Assembly (NCBI GenBank): GCA_035444285.1
Contig: DAOMOK010000004.1
Coordinates: 310,001 to 374,000 of the forward strand
Length of the DNA stretch: 64,000 bases
Reading direction: 5' to 3'
From: CAADGU01 sp035444285
GTDB lineage: Bacteria > Chloroflexota > Anaerolineae > Promineifilales > Promineifilaceae
The translations under genes and the position numbers were made by a program. This document shows, one piece after another, positions 1 to 7,856 of this stretch. The notes under the pieces are model-generated. The model had not been told where the DNA came from. It ran no database searches and worked only from the letters and a program-made list of their open reading frames with translations. Each line of letters starts with the position of its first letter. Within the stretch, counting starts at the first letter, position 1.

Positions 1-598
1 GGGCCAGGTTTTTGTGGGAGAGCATGACGCCTTTGGGTGGGCCGGTGGTGCCAGAGGTGTAAATGAGGGTGGCTAATTGGTCTTCGCGCAGTGATTCCAG
101 CCGTTGGTCAATTTCGGCATCGGGCACATCGTTGCCCTTGGCCATAAACGAATCCCAATCCAGCGTCATGGGATCGTCAATTTTTGTGCCTTTCATGGTA
201 ACTATATGTTTCAGGCAGCCGATGTCCTCACGTACTTCCTTGATCTTTTGCCATTGGCTTTCATTTTCCACCAGGATGATGGGAGTTTCGGCGTTTTCGA
301 TGATGTATTTGCATTCGGTGGGGGAGTTGGTGGTGTATATACCGGCGGGCGCGCCACCGGCCAGCATGGTAGCCAAATCAAAAATAAGCCACTCCGAGCG
401 GTTGAAACCGAGGATGGTGGTGTTTTGGCCGATTGCAAAGTCCAGGGCCACTAAGGCTTTGGCTGCCTGGCGTACCTGTTGCAGGTATTCCTGCCAGGTA
501 GTGGGTACCCAGACGTTATTGCGTTTTTCGTAGTAGGCGGGAGCGTTGGGGCGGGTACGGCCGTTTTCATGTAAGCGGTGTAATACAGTATCTGCCAT
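1..598 (-). CDS. Long-chain acyl-CoA synthetase (AMP-forming), N-terminal part
   Basis: Reverse-strand gene cut by the left window edge; about 199 N-terminal residues are visible. It begins MADTVLHRLHENGRTRPNAP and carries the AMP-binding P-loop YTSGTTGPPKGVMLSH near residues 180-195, typical of ANL-superfamily fatty acyl-CoA ligases that activate fatty acids with ATP and CoA. The start at 598 is supported by AAGGAGAATACTG just upstream. The neighbouring MBL hydrolase and thiolase on the same strand fit a fatty-acid or acyl-CoA role, although a 139-bp gap and a hairpin separate them, so co-transcription is uncertain. Chain-length specificity cannot be read from the visible part. Confidence 0.9.
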   Translation of the reverse strand, partial: MADTVLHRLHENGRTRPNAPAYYEKRNNVWVPTTWQEYLQQVRQAAKALVALDFAIGQNTTILGFNRSEWLIFDLATMLAGGAPAGIYTTNSPTECKYIIENAETPIILVENESQWQKIKEVREDIGCLKHIVTMKGTKIDDPMTLDWDSFMAKGNDVPDAEIDQRLESLREDQLATLIYTSGTTGPPKGVMLSHKNLA

Positions 599-711
599 CA
601 GTATTCTCCTTCAGTTGGGTGTTGGTGGTTAAGACATTTAAGGGACTAATAAACCTAGTATACATAAAAGAGTCCAGATTGCGTAGTGTGGAATGTCATA
701 CAAGAAACGAA

Positions 712-745
712 CAGACCCAAAGGTTTTTTGAAAACCCTTAGGGCC
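712..745. repeat. Hairpin at the 3' end of the MBL gene (GACCCAAAGG type)
   Basis: Imperfect inverted repeat: CAGACCCAAAGG, a T-rich centre, then CCCTTAGGGCC. It overlaps the stop codon of the MBL gene at 738-740. A near copy lies at 53460-53493. The T-rich centre and position suggest a terminator for the minus-strand gene; that role is inferred. Confidence 0.6.
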
Positions 746-1733
746 TATCACGCTCAAACCACCACACCTCTTCGCCATGCCGCCGGACACGGCCGTGCCG
801 CACCAGATAGTCCAGATGGGCTAACGTCTCCGTAGCCGCAAAACGCATCTCGTGGACGCTCAGGTTATCATGATCAAACAACCGTTGGCTGACTTTGTAC
901 ACCGTAGACGGTTCATCTAGCACCGCTTCTGTTTGCACCAGTCGGTCGTGGTGGTGCTGGGCGATTTGGGCCATACGGCCGTGTACATTCTCCATCATCG
1001 GCCCGTGCCCCGGCAGCGCCAGCCGCACCTCCAGCCGCGCCAGTTCTTCTAACGAGGTCAGGTAGTGCCCCAACGGGTCTGCTTCCCCATCCGGCCATAG
1101 ACTGATATTGGGTGTAATTTTTTGCAGCACATGGTCGCCGCAAAGCAGCAGCCGGTCGGCGGCGTCATAAAACACCAACTGCCCATCGCTGTGGCCGGGC
1201 ATTAGCAGTGGCTGCATGATTCTGCTTCCCAGCCGGATGGGAACGTCTGGTTCAATGATGTGATGTGTTGCCGGGTGGGGATAGGTGCGCTGGCGCGTTT
1301 GCTCGGTTGTCTCCGCAATGGCCTGTGCCAGATCAGGAGGCACGGCACATTGCTGCCAGAAGGTAATATAGGTTGGTTGTTGCCACACTTCCCTTGCCCA
1401 GAAATGCACGGCCATCTCCGCTTCTCGCGCCGAGAGGCGTACTGGCGGCAATGCGCCGCCGTCGGCTACACACCATTCCGCCAGCCAACCGGCCAACCCG
1501 TAATGGTCGGGGTGGATGTGGGTGAGTACGATTTGCTCAATCTGGCGTGGCCGGATGCCCAGTTCGGCAAACGCTTCTTGCCAGGTAATCCGTGCTTTGC
1601 TGGTGTTCAGCCCGGTATCTACCACCGTCCAGCCATGTTCACCACGCAGCAAATAACAATTGACAATGCGCAAGGCAAAGGGCAGGGGGATTTGAACTTG
1701 AAAGATGTCGGGGGTGACGGCCGTGAGTGTCAT
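738..1733 (-). CDS. MBL-fold metallo-hydrolase
   Basis: 331 aa, soluble. Residues 71-78 read THIHPDHY, the HxHxDH zinc motif of metallo-beta-lactamase-fold hydrolases; further metal-site residues appear as PGHSDGQ and CGDH. The C-terminal ~80 residues resemble the winged-helix tail of LACTB2/glyoxalase II-like proteins. Substrate unknown; thioester or lactone hydrolysis would fit the acyl-CoA neighbours. The start at 1733 has no Shine-Dalgarno sequence because a hairpin occupies the upstream 50 bp; translation may be coupled to, or read through from, the thiolase transcript. The stop codon lies inside a repeat hairpin. Confidence 0.85.
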   Translation of the reverse strand: MTLTAVTPDIFQVQIPLPFALRIVNCYLLRGEHGWTVVDTGLNTSKARITWQEAFAELGIRPRQIEQIVLTHIHPDHYGLAGWLAEWCVADGGALPPVRLSAREAEMAVHFWAREVWQQPTYITFWQQCAVPPDLAQAIAETTEQTRQRTYPHPATHHIIEPDVPIRLGSRIMQPLLMPGHSDGQLVFYDAADRLLLCGDHVLQKITPNISLWPDGEADPLGHYLTSLEELARLEVRLALPGHGPMMENVHGRMAQIAQHHHDRLVQTEAVLDEPSTVYKVSQRLFDHDNLSVHEMRFAATETLAHLDYLVRHGRVRRHGEEVWWFERDRP

Positions 1734-1743
1734 GGGGAGATTG

Positions 1744-1788
1744 GAGAGTGGGAGATTAGAGATTGTAATCTCCTAATCTCCCACTCTC
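1744..1788. repeat. Word hairpin (GAGAGTGGGAGATTAG type) between thiolase and MBL genes
   Basis: Perfect 16-bp inverted repeat: GAGAGTGGGAGATTAG at 1744-1759 and its complement at 1773-1788. It belongs to the GATTGGAGA word family seen at 30476, 34374, 44812 and 49722. On the plus strand it is followed by a T run, but both flanking genes are on the minus strand. Confidence 0.85.
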
Positions 1789-1795
1789 ATCTTTT

Positions 1796-3076
1796 TTACC
1801 GGATTAGTTCAATCACCGTCGCCTCACCCTGGCCCACGCCGACGCACAAGGTCGCCAGGCCGTAACGCATCGGTTGGCCTGCTTCTGCGCGGCGGTGCAT
1901 TTCGTGAATGAGGGTGGTGAGGATGCGCGCCCCAGAGCAGCCGAGCGGGTGGCCCAACGCAATGGCGCCGCCGTTGACGTTGGTGATGTCGGGGTGCATC
2001 CCCAACTCGCGCATCACGGCCAATGACTGCACGGCAAAGGCTTCGTTTAGCTCGATAAGGTCAATATCGGCCATGCTGATACCAGCGCGGGACAATGCTT
2101 TGGGCACGGCCGTGACCGGCCCCAGCCCCATCACCCGTGGATCCACGCCAGCCGCCCCCGACGCTACCCACCGGGCTAACGGCCGTAGCCCCAACGCCTC
2201 TGCCTTCTTTGCTGACATCAACAACAGCGCACACGCGCCATCATTCAGGCCGCTGGCATTGCCCGCCGTTACCGCGCCTTCCTTGCGGAAAGCCGGGCGC
2301 AGTTTAGCCAGGGTGGCCATGTCGGTGTCCAGTTCATAGCCATTGGCCGTTTTTTTGATGCGCGGATGTTCGTCGGTGTCCACCAACACCGGGTCGCCTT
2401 TGCGGGTGGGCAGCGGCACGGGCACAATCTCCCGCTGGAAATAGCCGTTGTTGATGGCCTGGCAGGCGCGGCGCTGGCTTTCCAGGGCAAAAGCGTCTTG
2501 CTCCTCGCGGCTGATCGGCCCCCCGGCAATTTTCCCGGCCAGGCTCATTTCATAAATGTTCTCGGCCGTTTCCCCCATCGCTTCCAGGGGGAACAGTGCT
2601 TCCATCTTCGGGTTGGGGTAGCGCCAGCCCAGCGTGGTGTCCCAGCCGGTGATGTTGCCGGACGGCCCCCAGGCCCGCGCATTTTTGGGAATGGAATACG
2701 GGGCGCGGCTCATGCTCTCCACACCGCCAGCGATAAAGACCTCGCCTTCGCCGCAGCGAATGGCGCGGGCGGCCTGGTTGACGGCGTTCAGCCCGCTGGC
2801 GCAGAGGCGGTTGATGGTCACACCCGCTACCGCTTGCGGCAGCCCGGCCAACAATGCGCCCATGCGGGCCACATTGCGGTTATCTTCCCCCGCCTGGTTG
2901 GCGCAGCCAAAGTACACCTCTTCAATCTCGTGGGGGTCAATGCCGCTGCGGGCGACCACTTCTTTGATGACCAGCCCGGCCAGATCATCCGGGCGCACGT
3001 CCGCCAGCGCCCCGGCATGGCGGCCAATGGGGGTGCGCGTGGCGCTGACAATGACGATTTCGTTCACTTCGTTCAT
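1796..3076 (-). CDS. Acetyl-CoA C-acyltransferase (thiolase)
   Basis: 426 aa, starting MNEVNEIVIVSATRTPIG at 3076 behind a good AAGGAGATTCCCAC ribosome site; an upstream in-frame ATG at 3136 is less likely. All classical thiolase catalytic motifs are present: nucleophile Cys in RLCASGLNAV, NEAF, His in GHPLGCSG, and the C-terminal Cys in LCVGVGQGEA. This marks a canonical tetrameric degradative or biosynthetic thiolase that interconverts acetoacetyl- or 3-ketoacyl-CoA and acetyl-CoA. It sits upstream of the MBL hydrolase and near an acyl-CoA synthetase, suggesting beta-oxidation. It is unlike the second thiolase-like protein at 49790-50941, which lacks key residues. Confidence 0.93.
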   Translation of the reverse strand: MNEVNEIVIVSATRTPIGRHAGALADVRPDDLAGLVIKEVVARSGIDPHEIEEVYFGCANQAGEDNRNVARMGALLAGLPQAVAGVTINRLCASGLNAVNQAARAIRCGEGEVFIAGGVESMSRAPYSIPKNARAWGPSGNITGWDTTLGWRYPNPKMEALFPLEAMGETAENIYEMSLAGKIAGGPISREEQDAFALESQRRACQAINNGYFQREIVPVPLPTRKGDPVLVDTDEHPRIKKTANGYELDTDMATLAKLRPAFRKEGAVTAGNASGLNDGACALLLMSAKKAEALGLRPLARWVASGAAGVDPRVMGLGPVTAVPKALSRAGISMADIDLIELNEAFAVQSLAVMRELGMHPDITNVNGGAIALGHPLGCSGARILTTLIHEMHRRAEAGQPMRYGLATLCVGVGQGEATVIELIR

Positions 3077-3236
3077 GTGGGAATCTCCTTCAGTTTGGTA
3101 AAATATGTGGTGGATAAAGAATTTAGCTTCCACCATAGTAACGTTTGTGTTGGACTGCGAGAGGCGTTGACTTATCGCAGGTTTTAGCAGATTCTACTGA
3201 TCATCTGATTATCACTAAGGTGGTGTTGATCCAATT

Positions 3237-3431
3237 ATGGGTTTTGTATTTCTGATTATTGGCCTGTTCGTATTTACAGGAGCATTGCTTGATGCAAGTT
3301 GGTTTTTTGATCTGACAAGATCTGCAAGACTTGGTTATCCACTAGGACGCAAGCTCACTAGAATCTTCTATACAGTAATTGGCCTGGGTTTTATTATCAT
3401 GGGCCTGATGATGCTCCTTGAACCCTATTGA
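3237..3431 (+). CDS. Small two-helix membrane protein, Imm17-like
   Basis: 64 aa with two hydrophobic helices (about residues 2-20 and 44-61) joined by a basic loop containing GRKLTRIFYTVIGLGFII. This layout and the R-I-F-Y-x-x-x-G pattern resemble the Imm17 family of small two-helix proteins, predicted to be immunity proteins of polymorphic toxins. No toxin gene is nearby, so the immunity role is only a family-based guess. The AT-rich composition and lack of the ACGGCCGT octamer differ mildly from neighbours. The ATG at 3237 follows a weak purine-rich stretch. Confidence 0.55.
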   Translation: MGFVFLIIGLFVFTGALLDASWFFDLTRSARLGYPLGRKLTRIFYTVIGLGFIIMGLMMLLEPY

Positions 3432-3483
3432 TGACAACACCAATCTCGTATGTTATTGATCTACAGTTCGTCATATCAGGCTA

Positions 3484-4119
3484 TCATTTTTTAACTCGAA
3501 GATGGGGATCAGCGGCGGCGAACACGGCCGTGACCTCCACCCCAAACCCTGCTAATAACACCGATGTCGCCCGTTCTCCTTCTTTGAACTGCCCATGCAC
3601 TACATACTCATCATCCACCAGTTTTAGCACCCAAATCTGCCTCTTCTTCGGATCAATAACCCAATACTCCGCAATACCGGCCAGGGCGTACTCTTCCCGT
3701 TTAGTTTCTAAATCTCGTTCTCTGTCCTCTTTTCCCTCACTGACTATTTCTACAACCATATCCGCGCCAGTGGGATATTTATCCTCAGTGGAAATTCTGC
3801 GTTCGCTTGACAAAAAAATAATGTCTGTTTCCCGATATTTTTTATTCCAGAGGCGAACAGGCAATGGCGCAGTTAATACTTCTCCTAAAGCCCTCGCCTC
3901 GACAAATGTATGGAGCAAACGGTACAGGAACAGCATGATTCGTTGGTGTACTAATGTTGGTATGGGCAAAAACTCCAGGTATCCATTATCAAATTCAACA
4001 AAATTGTCAGTCTCTAATGCAAAATAATCTTGTTCGCTCCATTCACCCTGGTTTGGATATTGCCGGGCTAATTCCCAAATTGGTTCACCCGGTTTTGATT
4101 GAATAGGCTTTAGCATCAT
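3484..4119 (-). CDS. Uma2 family protein (PD-(D/E)XK endonuclease-like, DUF820)
   Basis: About 211 aa. The central part shows the Uma2 pattern: ETDIIFL, then VVEIVSEG, then KREEYALAGIAEYWVIDPKKRQIWVL, including the Asp and Glu/Lys positions of a restriction-like nuclease fold. The family is common in cyanobacteria and Chloroflexota, often in many copies, and its cellular role is unknown. Three in-frame ATGs (4125, 4119, 4116) compete; 4119 has the best spacing to TAGGAG. It is convergent with the small membrane protein gene and lies just upstream of hutH on the same strand. Confidence 0.85.
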   Translation of the reverse strand: MMLKPIQSKPGEPIWELARQYPNQGEWSEQDYFALETDNFVEFDNGYLEFLPIPTLVHQRIMLFLYRLLHTFVEARALGEVLTAPLPVRLWNKKYRETDIIFLSSERRISTEDKYPTGADMVVEIVSEGKEDRERDLETKREEYALAGIAEYWVIDPKKRQIWVLKLVDDEYVVHGQFKEGERATSVLLAGFGVEVTAVFAAADPHLRVKK

Positions 4120-4144
4120 CAGCATTTCTCCTACTGCTCACGGC

Positions 4145-5701
4145 TCACTGCTTACTTTCCAACACTACTTCCACCGCCCGCTTTATTGTACCATCGGCCA
4201 CCAACTGGCGTAACTGTTCGATGTGCGGGGCCAGCACGGTATCATCAGCCAGGAAGGGGGCGGCTTGGCGGATGAGGTCGTAGGCCACGGCCGTACCCCA
4301 CCCCAACATCTTATCTGCTCCCATGACCCGACGCCGGAAGTCCACCCCCTGTGCTGCGCCGAGTAATTCAATAGCCACAATCGTCTCCACATGGTCCAGG
4401 ATTTGCGCCGCCTGGCGCACGGCCGTAGCCCCCATACTCACATGGTCTTCCACATTGGCGCTGCTGGGGATGGTGTCCGCGCTGGCGGGGTGGACGAGCA
4501 CTTTGTTCTCCGAGGCCAGCGCCGCCGCCGTGTATTGGGCCATCATCAGGCCGCTTTCCAGGCCGCCATCTTCGGTGAGGAACATGGGCAGCACACGGCC
4601 GTTGCTGTCCGCATCCACCAGCCGCGCCATACGCCGTTCGCTCATATTGCCGATTTCCGTCAGCGCCAGCTTCATATAATCCATGGCCATAGCAATCGGT
4701 TCACCATGAAAATTACCCGCCGAAATGACATCGGCCGCGCCCGTTTTTTCATCCACAAAGATGATGGGGTTGTCATTAACTGAATTGAGTTCAATATCAA
4801 TGACCCACTTCGCGTAGGCAACAGCATCCCGCGCCGCGCCATGCACCTGGGGCACACAGCGCAGCGTGTACGGGTCTTGCACGTTCAGCGGGTCGTACCC
4901 TCTTAATAGCTGGCTGCCCTGCAACAACTGGCGCAAGAAGGCGGCGCACTCGATTTGGCGGGGGTGGGGGCGGGCAGCGTGGACACGGCCGTCATAGGCG
5001 CGGTCGGTGCCATGTAACGCTTCCAGCGTCAGGGCGGCGGCGATGTCGGCGGTCAGAGCCAGATTGATGGCCCGGCGCACTTGCAGCGCTCCCATGCCCA
5101 CCATGAAGCTGGTGCCGTTCAACAGCGCCAGCCCTTCTTTAGCTTCCAGTTCCAGCGGTTGCAGGCCACATTGCTCTAAAGCGGCACGGCCGTGCAACAC
5201 CTCCTCATTCACCACCGCCTCCCCCTCGCCAATCAGTACCAGCGCCAGATGGGCCAACGGGGCCAGGTCGCCGCTGGCCCCCAGCGATCCTTGCGATGGG
5301 ATGCGTGGGTGGATGTGCTGGTTGAGCATGTCCAACAGCAGGTGTACTACCGCCGGGCGCACCCCGGAATGCCCAATCGCCAGGGTGTTGGCGCGCACGA
5401 CGAGCATGGCGCGCACGGCCGTTTCCGGCAGCAGCGGCCCCACGCCCACAGCATGGCTGCGCACCAGATTGACCTGCAACTGTTTCACCTGGTCGGGGGA
5501 AATAATCTTGTCTTTGAAACGGCCGAAGCCGGTGGTGATGCCATACACCACCTCGCCGCGCGCTACCAATTCATCCACAGCACGGCGCGACCGTTCCATT
5601 TTGGGGATGGCGGCGGGGTCCAATTGCACGGTACGGCCGTGGGCTACCCCCACCACATCGTCTACCTGTAATTCACTGCCGGAAATAGTCAAGGGAATCA
5701 T
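4145..5701 (-). CDS. hutH: Histidine ammonia-lyase
   Basis: 518 aa, normal length for the family. GSLGASGDLAPLAH carries the Ala-Ser-Gly triad (residues 142-144) that forms the MIO prosthetic group; YGITTGFG, the N-terminal substrate-site Tyr loop, is also present. It deaminates histidine to urocanate. An aromatic-amino-acid lyase activity cannot be excluded from sequence alone, and tyrosine-degradation genes lie 24 kb away, but overall similarity is to HutH. No other hut genes are present. The start at 5701 has no Shine-Dalgarno sequence; a TATAAT box ends 6 nt before the ATG, pointing to a leaderless transcript. Confidence 0.92.
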   Translation of the reverse strand: MIPLTISGSELQVDDVVGVAHGRTVQLDPAAIPKMERSRRAVDELVARGEVVYGITTGFGRFKDKIISPDQVKQLQVNLVRSHAVGVGPLLPETAVRAMLVVRANTLAIGHSGVRPAVVHLLLDMLNQHIHPRIPSQGSLGASGDLAPLAHLALVLIGEGEAVVNEEVLHGRAALEQCGLQPLELEAKEGLALLNGTSFMVGMGALQVRRAINLALTADIAAALTLEALHGTDRAYDGRVHAARPHPRQIECAAFLRQLLQGSQLLRGYDPLNVQDPYTLRCVPQVHGAARDAVAYAKWVIDIELNSVNDNPIIFVDEKTGAADVISAGNFHGEPIAMAMDYMKLALTEIGNMSERRMARLVDADSNGRVLPMFLTEDGGLESGLMMAQYTAAALASENKVLVHPASADTIPSSANVEDHVSMGATAVRQAAQILDHVETIVAIELLGAAQGVDFRRRVMGADKMLGWGTAVAYDLIRQAAPFLADDTVLAPHIEQLRQLVADGTIKRAVEVVLESKQ

Positions 5702-5707
5702 AGCCCA

Positions 5708-5713
5708 ATTATA
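5708..5713 (-). promoter_or_regulatory. -10 box of a leaderless hutH promoter
   Basis: TATAAT on the minus strand, six nucleotides before the hutH ATG at 5701, which would place transcription start at or next to the start codon. No good -35 hexamer is visible. Confidence 0.6.
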
Positions 5714-5873
5714 CGCTATGGCGCGTGAAAGTCTTTTTGCGTGCAGAAGTTTGCATTCTCATGTGAGGAGCATAAACTGGTAGGTGACAAACCGCTCACC
5801 ATGCGAAGCACACAAAGATGGCTCAGAAACCAATAAATTGTCCCATGCGGGGCATGGGAAGATGGAGAATTGT

Positions 5874-6269
5874 ATGTTTGACGAACAAATGCGTTCTGTG
5901 TTAGCCCAGCCGGTAATTGTCCGGTTGACCACCATCCGCCCGGATGGCTACCCGCACACCGTGCCGGTCTGGTTTATGCTGGATGGGGAGGAGTTGGTGT
6001 TGTTTTCTGTCCGCGATAATCGCAAAGTCAAAAACGCCCTGGCAAACTTAAAGGGGTGTATCAGCATTGGCGGCGACCCGGTGGGCAGCCCGTGTTATTT
6101 GATTGATGGTGACCTGGCGGTGGCAGATGACCCCGATCACAACATAGCCACCCGCATCACCCGCCACTACGAATCGCCGGAAAAGGCGCAGGAGTACCTG
6201 CAAGAGTGGCAGGATGCGGATTTTGTGGTGCTGCGGCTCAAGCCGAAGCGCGTGGTAAAGGTATCATGA
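5874..6269 (+). CDS. Pyridoxamine 5'-phosphate oxidase-like (PPOX) flavoprotein
   Basis: 131 aa from ATG 5874, chosen because GGAG lies six bases upstream; earlier in-frame starts would add an unrelated basic leader. The sequence VRLTTIRPDGYPHTVPVWF followed by FSVRDNRKVKNALANL is typical of the split-barrel FMN/F420-binding PPOX family. These small proteins bind flavin, F420, heme or biliverdin; the exact cofactor and substrate are not evident. Its stop overlaps the start of the patatin gene by 4 bp (ATGA), so the two are translationally coupled. Confidence 0.85.
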   Translation: MFDEQMRSVLAQPVIVRLTTIRPDGYPHTVPVWFMLDGEELVLFSVRDNRKVKNALANLKGCISIGGDPVGSPCYLIDGDLAVADDPDHNIATRITRHYESPEKAQEYLQEWQDADFVVLRLKPKRVVKVS

Positions 6270-7186
6270 GTAAGTTTCGCATTTTGTGTCTGGATGGGGG
6301 CGGGATACGGGGGTTGTACACGGCCGTACTGCTAGACCGCATTCTCACGGCCGTGCCCACCTTCCTGGATGACATTCACCTCTATGCCGGTACTTCCACG
6401 GGCGGCATCATCGCCATGGGGTTAGCCGCCGGGCGCACACCGGCCGAGGGTGTGGCCCTTTACCAGCAGTGGGGACCGCGCATCTTCTCCCGGTCTTTCG
6501 CCTGGCAAGTGCGCACCTTGTGGGGGCTGATTGGCGCGAAATATGATAACCAGGGGCTTTACGAAGCTGTTTCCAGCGAGTTGGGCGATTTGACGATGGC
6601 TGACCTGGCACAGCAAGGCAAACACGTCCTCATTTCCAGCTTTGATCTGGATGGTGGGCAAAAACCCTACCACTGCTGGCGACCTAAATTTTTCCATAAC
6701 TTCCCCGACCTCACCGGCGACCCTGACGAAAAGCTGACCGATGTGGCTATGTATACCAGTGCTGCACCCACCTATTTCCCCTCTTTCAAAGGGTATGTGG
6801 ATGGCGGCGTGGTTGCCAACAGTCCAACGGTGGCGGCGTTGGCCCAGGCGCTTGATCCCGGTACGGGCGGCCAACAGTTAGCTGATATCCGGTTGCTTTC
6901 GTTTAGCACTGGCCTGGCGCCCCGCGCCATTGACGGCGAGCGGCATAATTGGGGATTGCTACAATGGGCCAGTCCGGCCATTCCCATCATGCTGGAAGGC
7001 TCGATGGATGCTCAAAATTATGAATGTGAACGCATATTGGGGTCGGAGAAATACCATCGCCTGAATCAGCCGCTGCCACAGCCGGTGGAACTGGATGATG
7101 TGGCGAGTATGGATAAGCTGATTACCTATGCTAATGCGGTGGACATTGGCCCAACAGTGGCCTGGGTGGAGCAATTCTTTTTGTAG
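6266..7186 (+). CDS. Patatin-like phospholipase
   Basis: 306 aa from ATG 6266, overlapping the PPOX stop. It has the patatin hallmarks: oxyanion loop DGGGIRG (residues 10-16), nucleophile elbow GTSTGG with Ser44, and the catalytic Asp in VDGGVVANSP. The family hydrolyses acyl chains from phospholipids with a Ser-Asp dyad. There is no signal peptide, so it acts in the cytoplasm or on the inner membrane face. It forms a two-gene unit with the PPOX protein; a biochemical link is not evident. A 94-bp repeat element follows the stop. Confidence 0.93.
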   Translation: MSKFRILCLDGGGIRGLYTAVLLDRILTAVPTFLDDIHLYAGTSTGGIIAMGLAAGRTPAEGVALYQQWGPRIFSRSFAWQVRTLWGLIGAKYDNQGLYEAVSSELGDLTMADLAQQGKHVLISSFDLDGGQKPYHCWRPKFFHNFPDLTGDPDEKLTDVAMYTSAAPTYFPSFKGYVDGGVVANSPTVAALAQALDPGTGGQQLADIRLLSFSTGLAPRAIDGERHNWGLLQWASPAIPIMLEGSMDAQNYECERILGSEKYHRLNQPLPQPVELDDVASMDKLITYANAVDIGPTVAWVEQFFL

Positions 7187-7189
7187 ATG

Positions 7190-7283
7190 GTAAGCGTTCA
7201 TTCTCTTTGGAGACCTGACAGGTTTTCGGCCTGTGAAGCTTCAAGTTGAACGAGTAAAAAACCTGTCAGGTCTGAACGGTTAC
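7190..7283. repeat. 94-bp inverted-repeat element, copy 1
   Basis: Starts GTAAGCGTTCA and ends with a near complement. An inner perfect 16-bp inverted repeat AGACCTGACAGGTTTT lies at 7211-7226 and 7258-7273. It is about 90% identical over its length to 26543-26635, 19 kb away. It lies between convergent genes and probably acts as a bidirectional terminator. The repeat copy suggests a small mobile or dispersed element. Confidence 0.85.
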
Positions 7284-7284
7284 G

Positions 7285-7662
7285 TCAGGCAGAAATTTTG
7301 TTGCAGGTGAGGGAGTCAATCTGCACAAAGAGATCAGGAAAATTGATGGGTTTACCCACATAACCGTCGCAGCCCGCGTCGTGGAATCGCTCACGCACGG
7401 CCGTGTACGATTGTGCCGTCAGCGCCAAAACGGGAATGTCGGCCGTTTGGTCACACGCTTTTAACTGCTCGGTGGCCTGCCAGCCATCCAGCACCGGTAA
7501 GCGTAAATCCATGATAATGAGGTCTGGGTGTTCTTCTTTGGCAAGAGAAACGCCTTCTCGTCCGTTGGCGGCAACCAAGACCTGATGTTGTTTGTCTTGC
7601 AGGTAAAACAGCATCAAGTTTTGGATGATCAAATCATCTTCTACTACCAGTATCTTGGCCAT
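7285..7662 (-). CDS. Single-domain response regulator (CheY-like)
   Basis: 125 aa from ATG 7662 (MAKILVVEDD). A complete receiver domain: acidic pair ED/D near residues 8-10, phospho-acceptor Asp in IIMDLRLPVLDG, Thr in ALTAQS and Lys in GYVGKPI. There is no output domain, so it probably relays phosphate or acts by protein contact. No kinase is adjacent; the nearest is at 14175. The N-terminal extension available by using upstream starts is not conserved-looking and is excluded. Confidence 0.92.
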   Translation of the reverse strand: MAKILVVEDDLIIQNLMLFYLQDKQHQVLVAANGREGVSLAKEEHPDLIIMDLRLPVLDGWQATEQLKACDQTADIPVLALTAQSYTAVRERFHDAGCDGYVGKPINFPDLFVQIDSLTCNKISA

Positions 7663-7778
7663 ACTTCCACCGGGTTTGGGGTAGGGGATTTTCAAAAAAA
7701 CCAGCGGGGAAAATAGGCGTTTATGGCGATTTGGCAAATAGTACAATTTTCCTATGACCCCCTGAAGTGTAGCAGGTC

Positions 7779-7815
7779 GCAAGTGGCAGGTACCCACTTA
7801 CCACCTGCCACTTGC
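7779..7815. repeat. Inverted repeat of the CACTTGCCACCTGCC word family
   Basis: GCAAGTGGCAGGT at 7779-7791 pairs with ACCTGCCACTTGC at 7803-7815; further tandem CCACTTG words follow up to 7823. The same words recur at 39921-39940 at the end of a glycosyltransferase gene. It lies between divergent genes. Confidence 0.75.
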
Positions 7816-7856
7816 CACTTGCCACCAATCCCAAAGCGGCTAAACTGACGGCCGTG

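Noticed and set aside
2366..3187. 273-aa open frame on the plus strand
   Set aside because: It is the antisense of the thiolase gene at 1796-3076, which has all catalytic motifs and a ribosome site.
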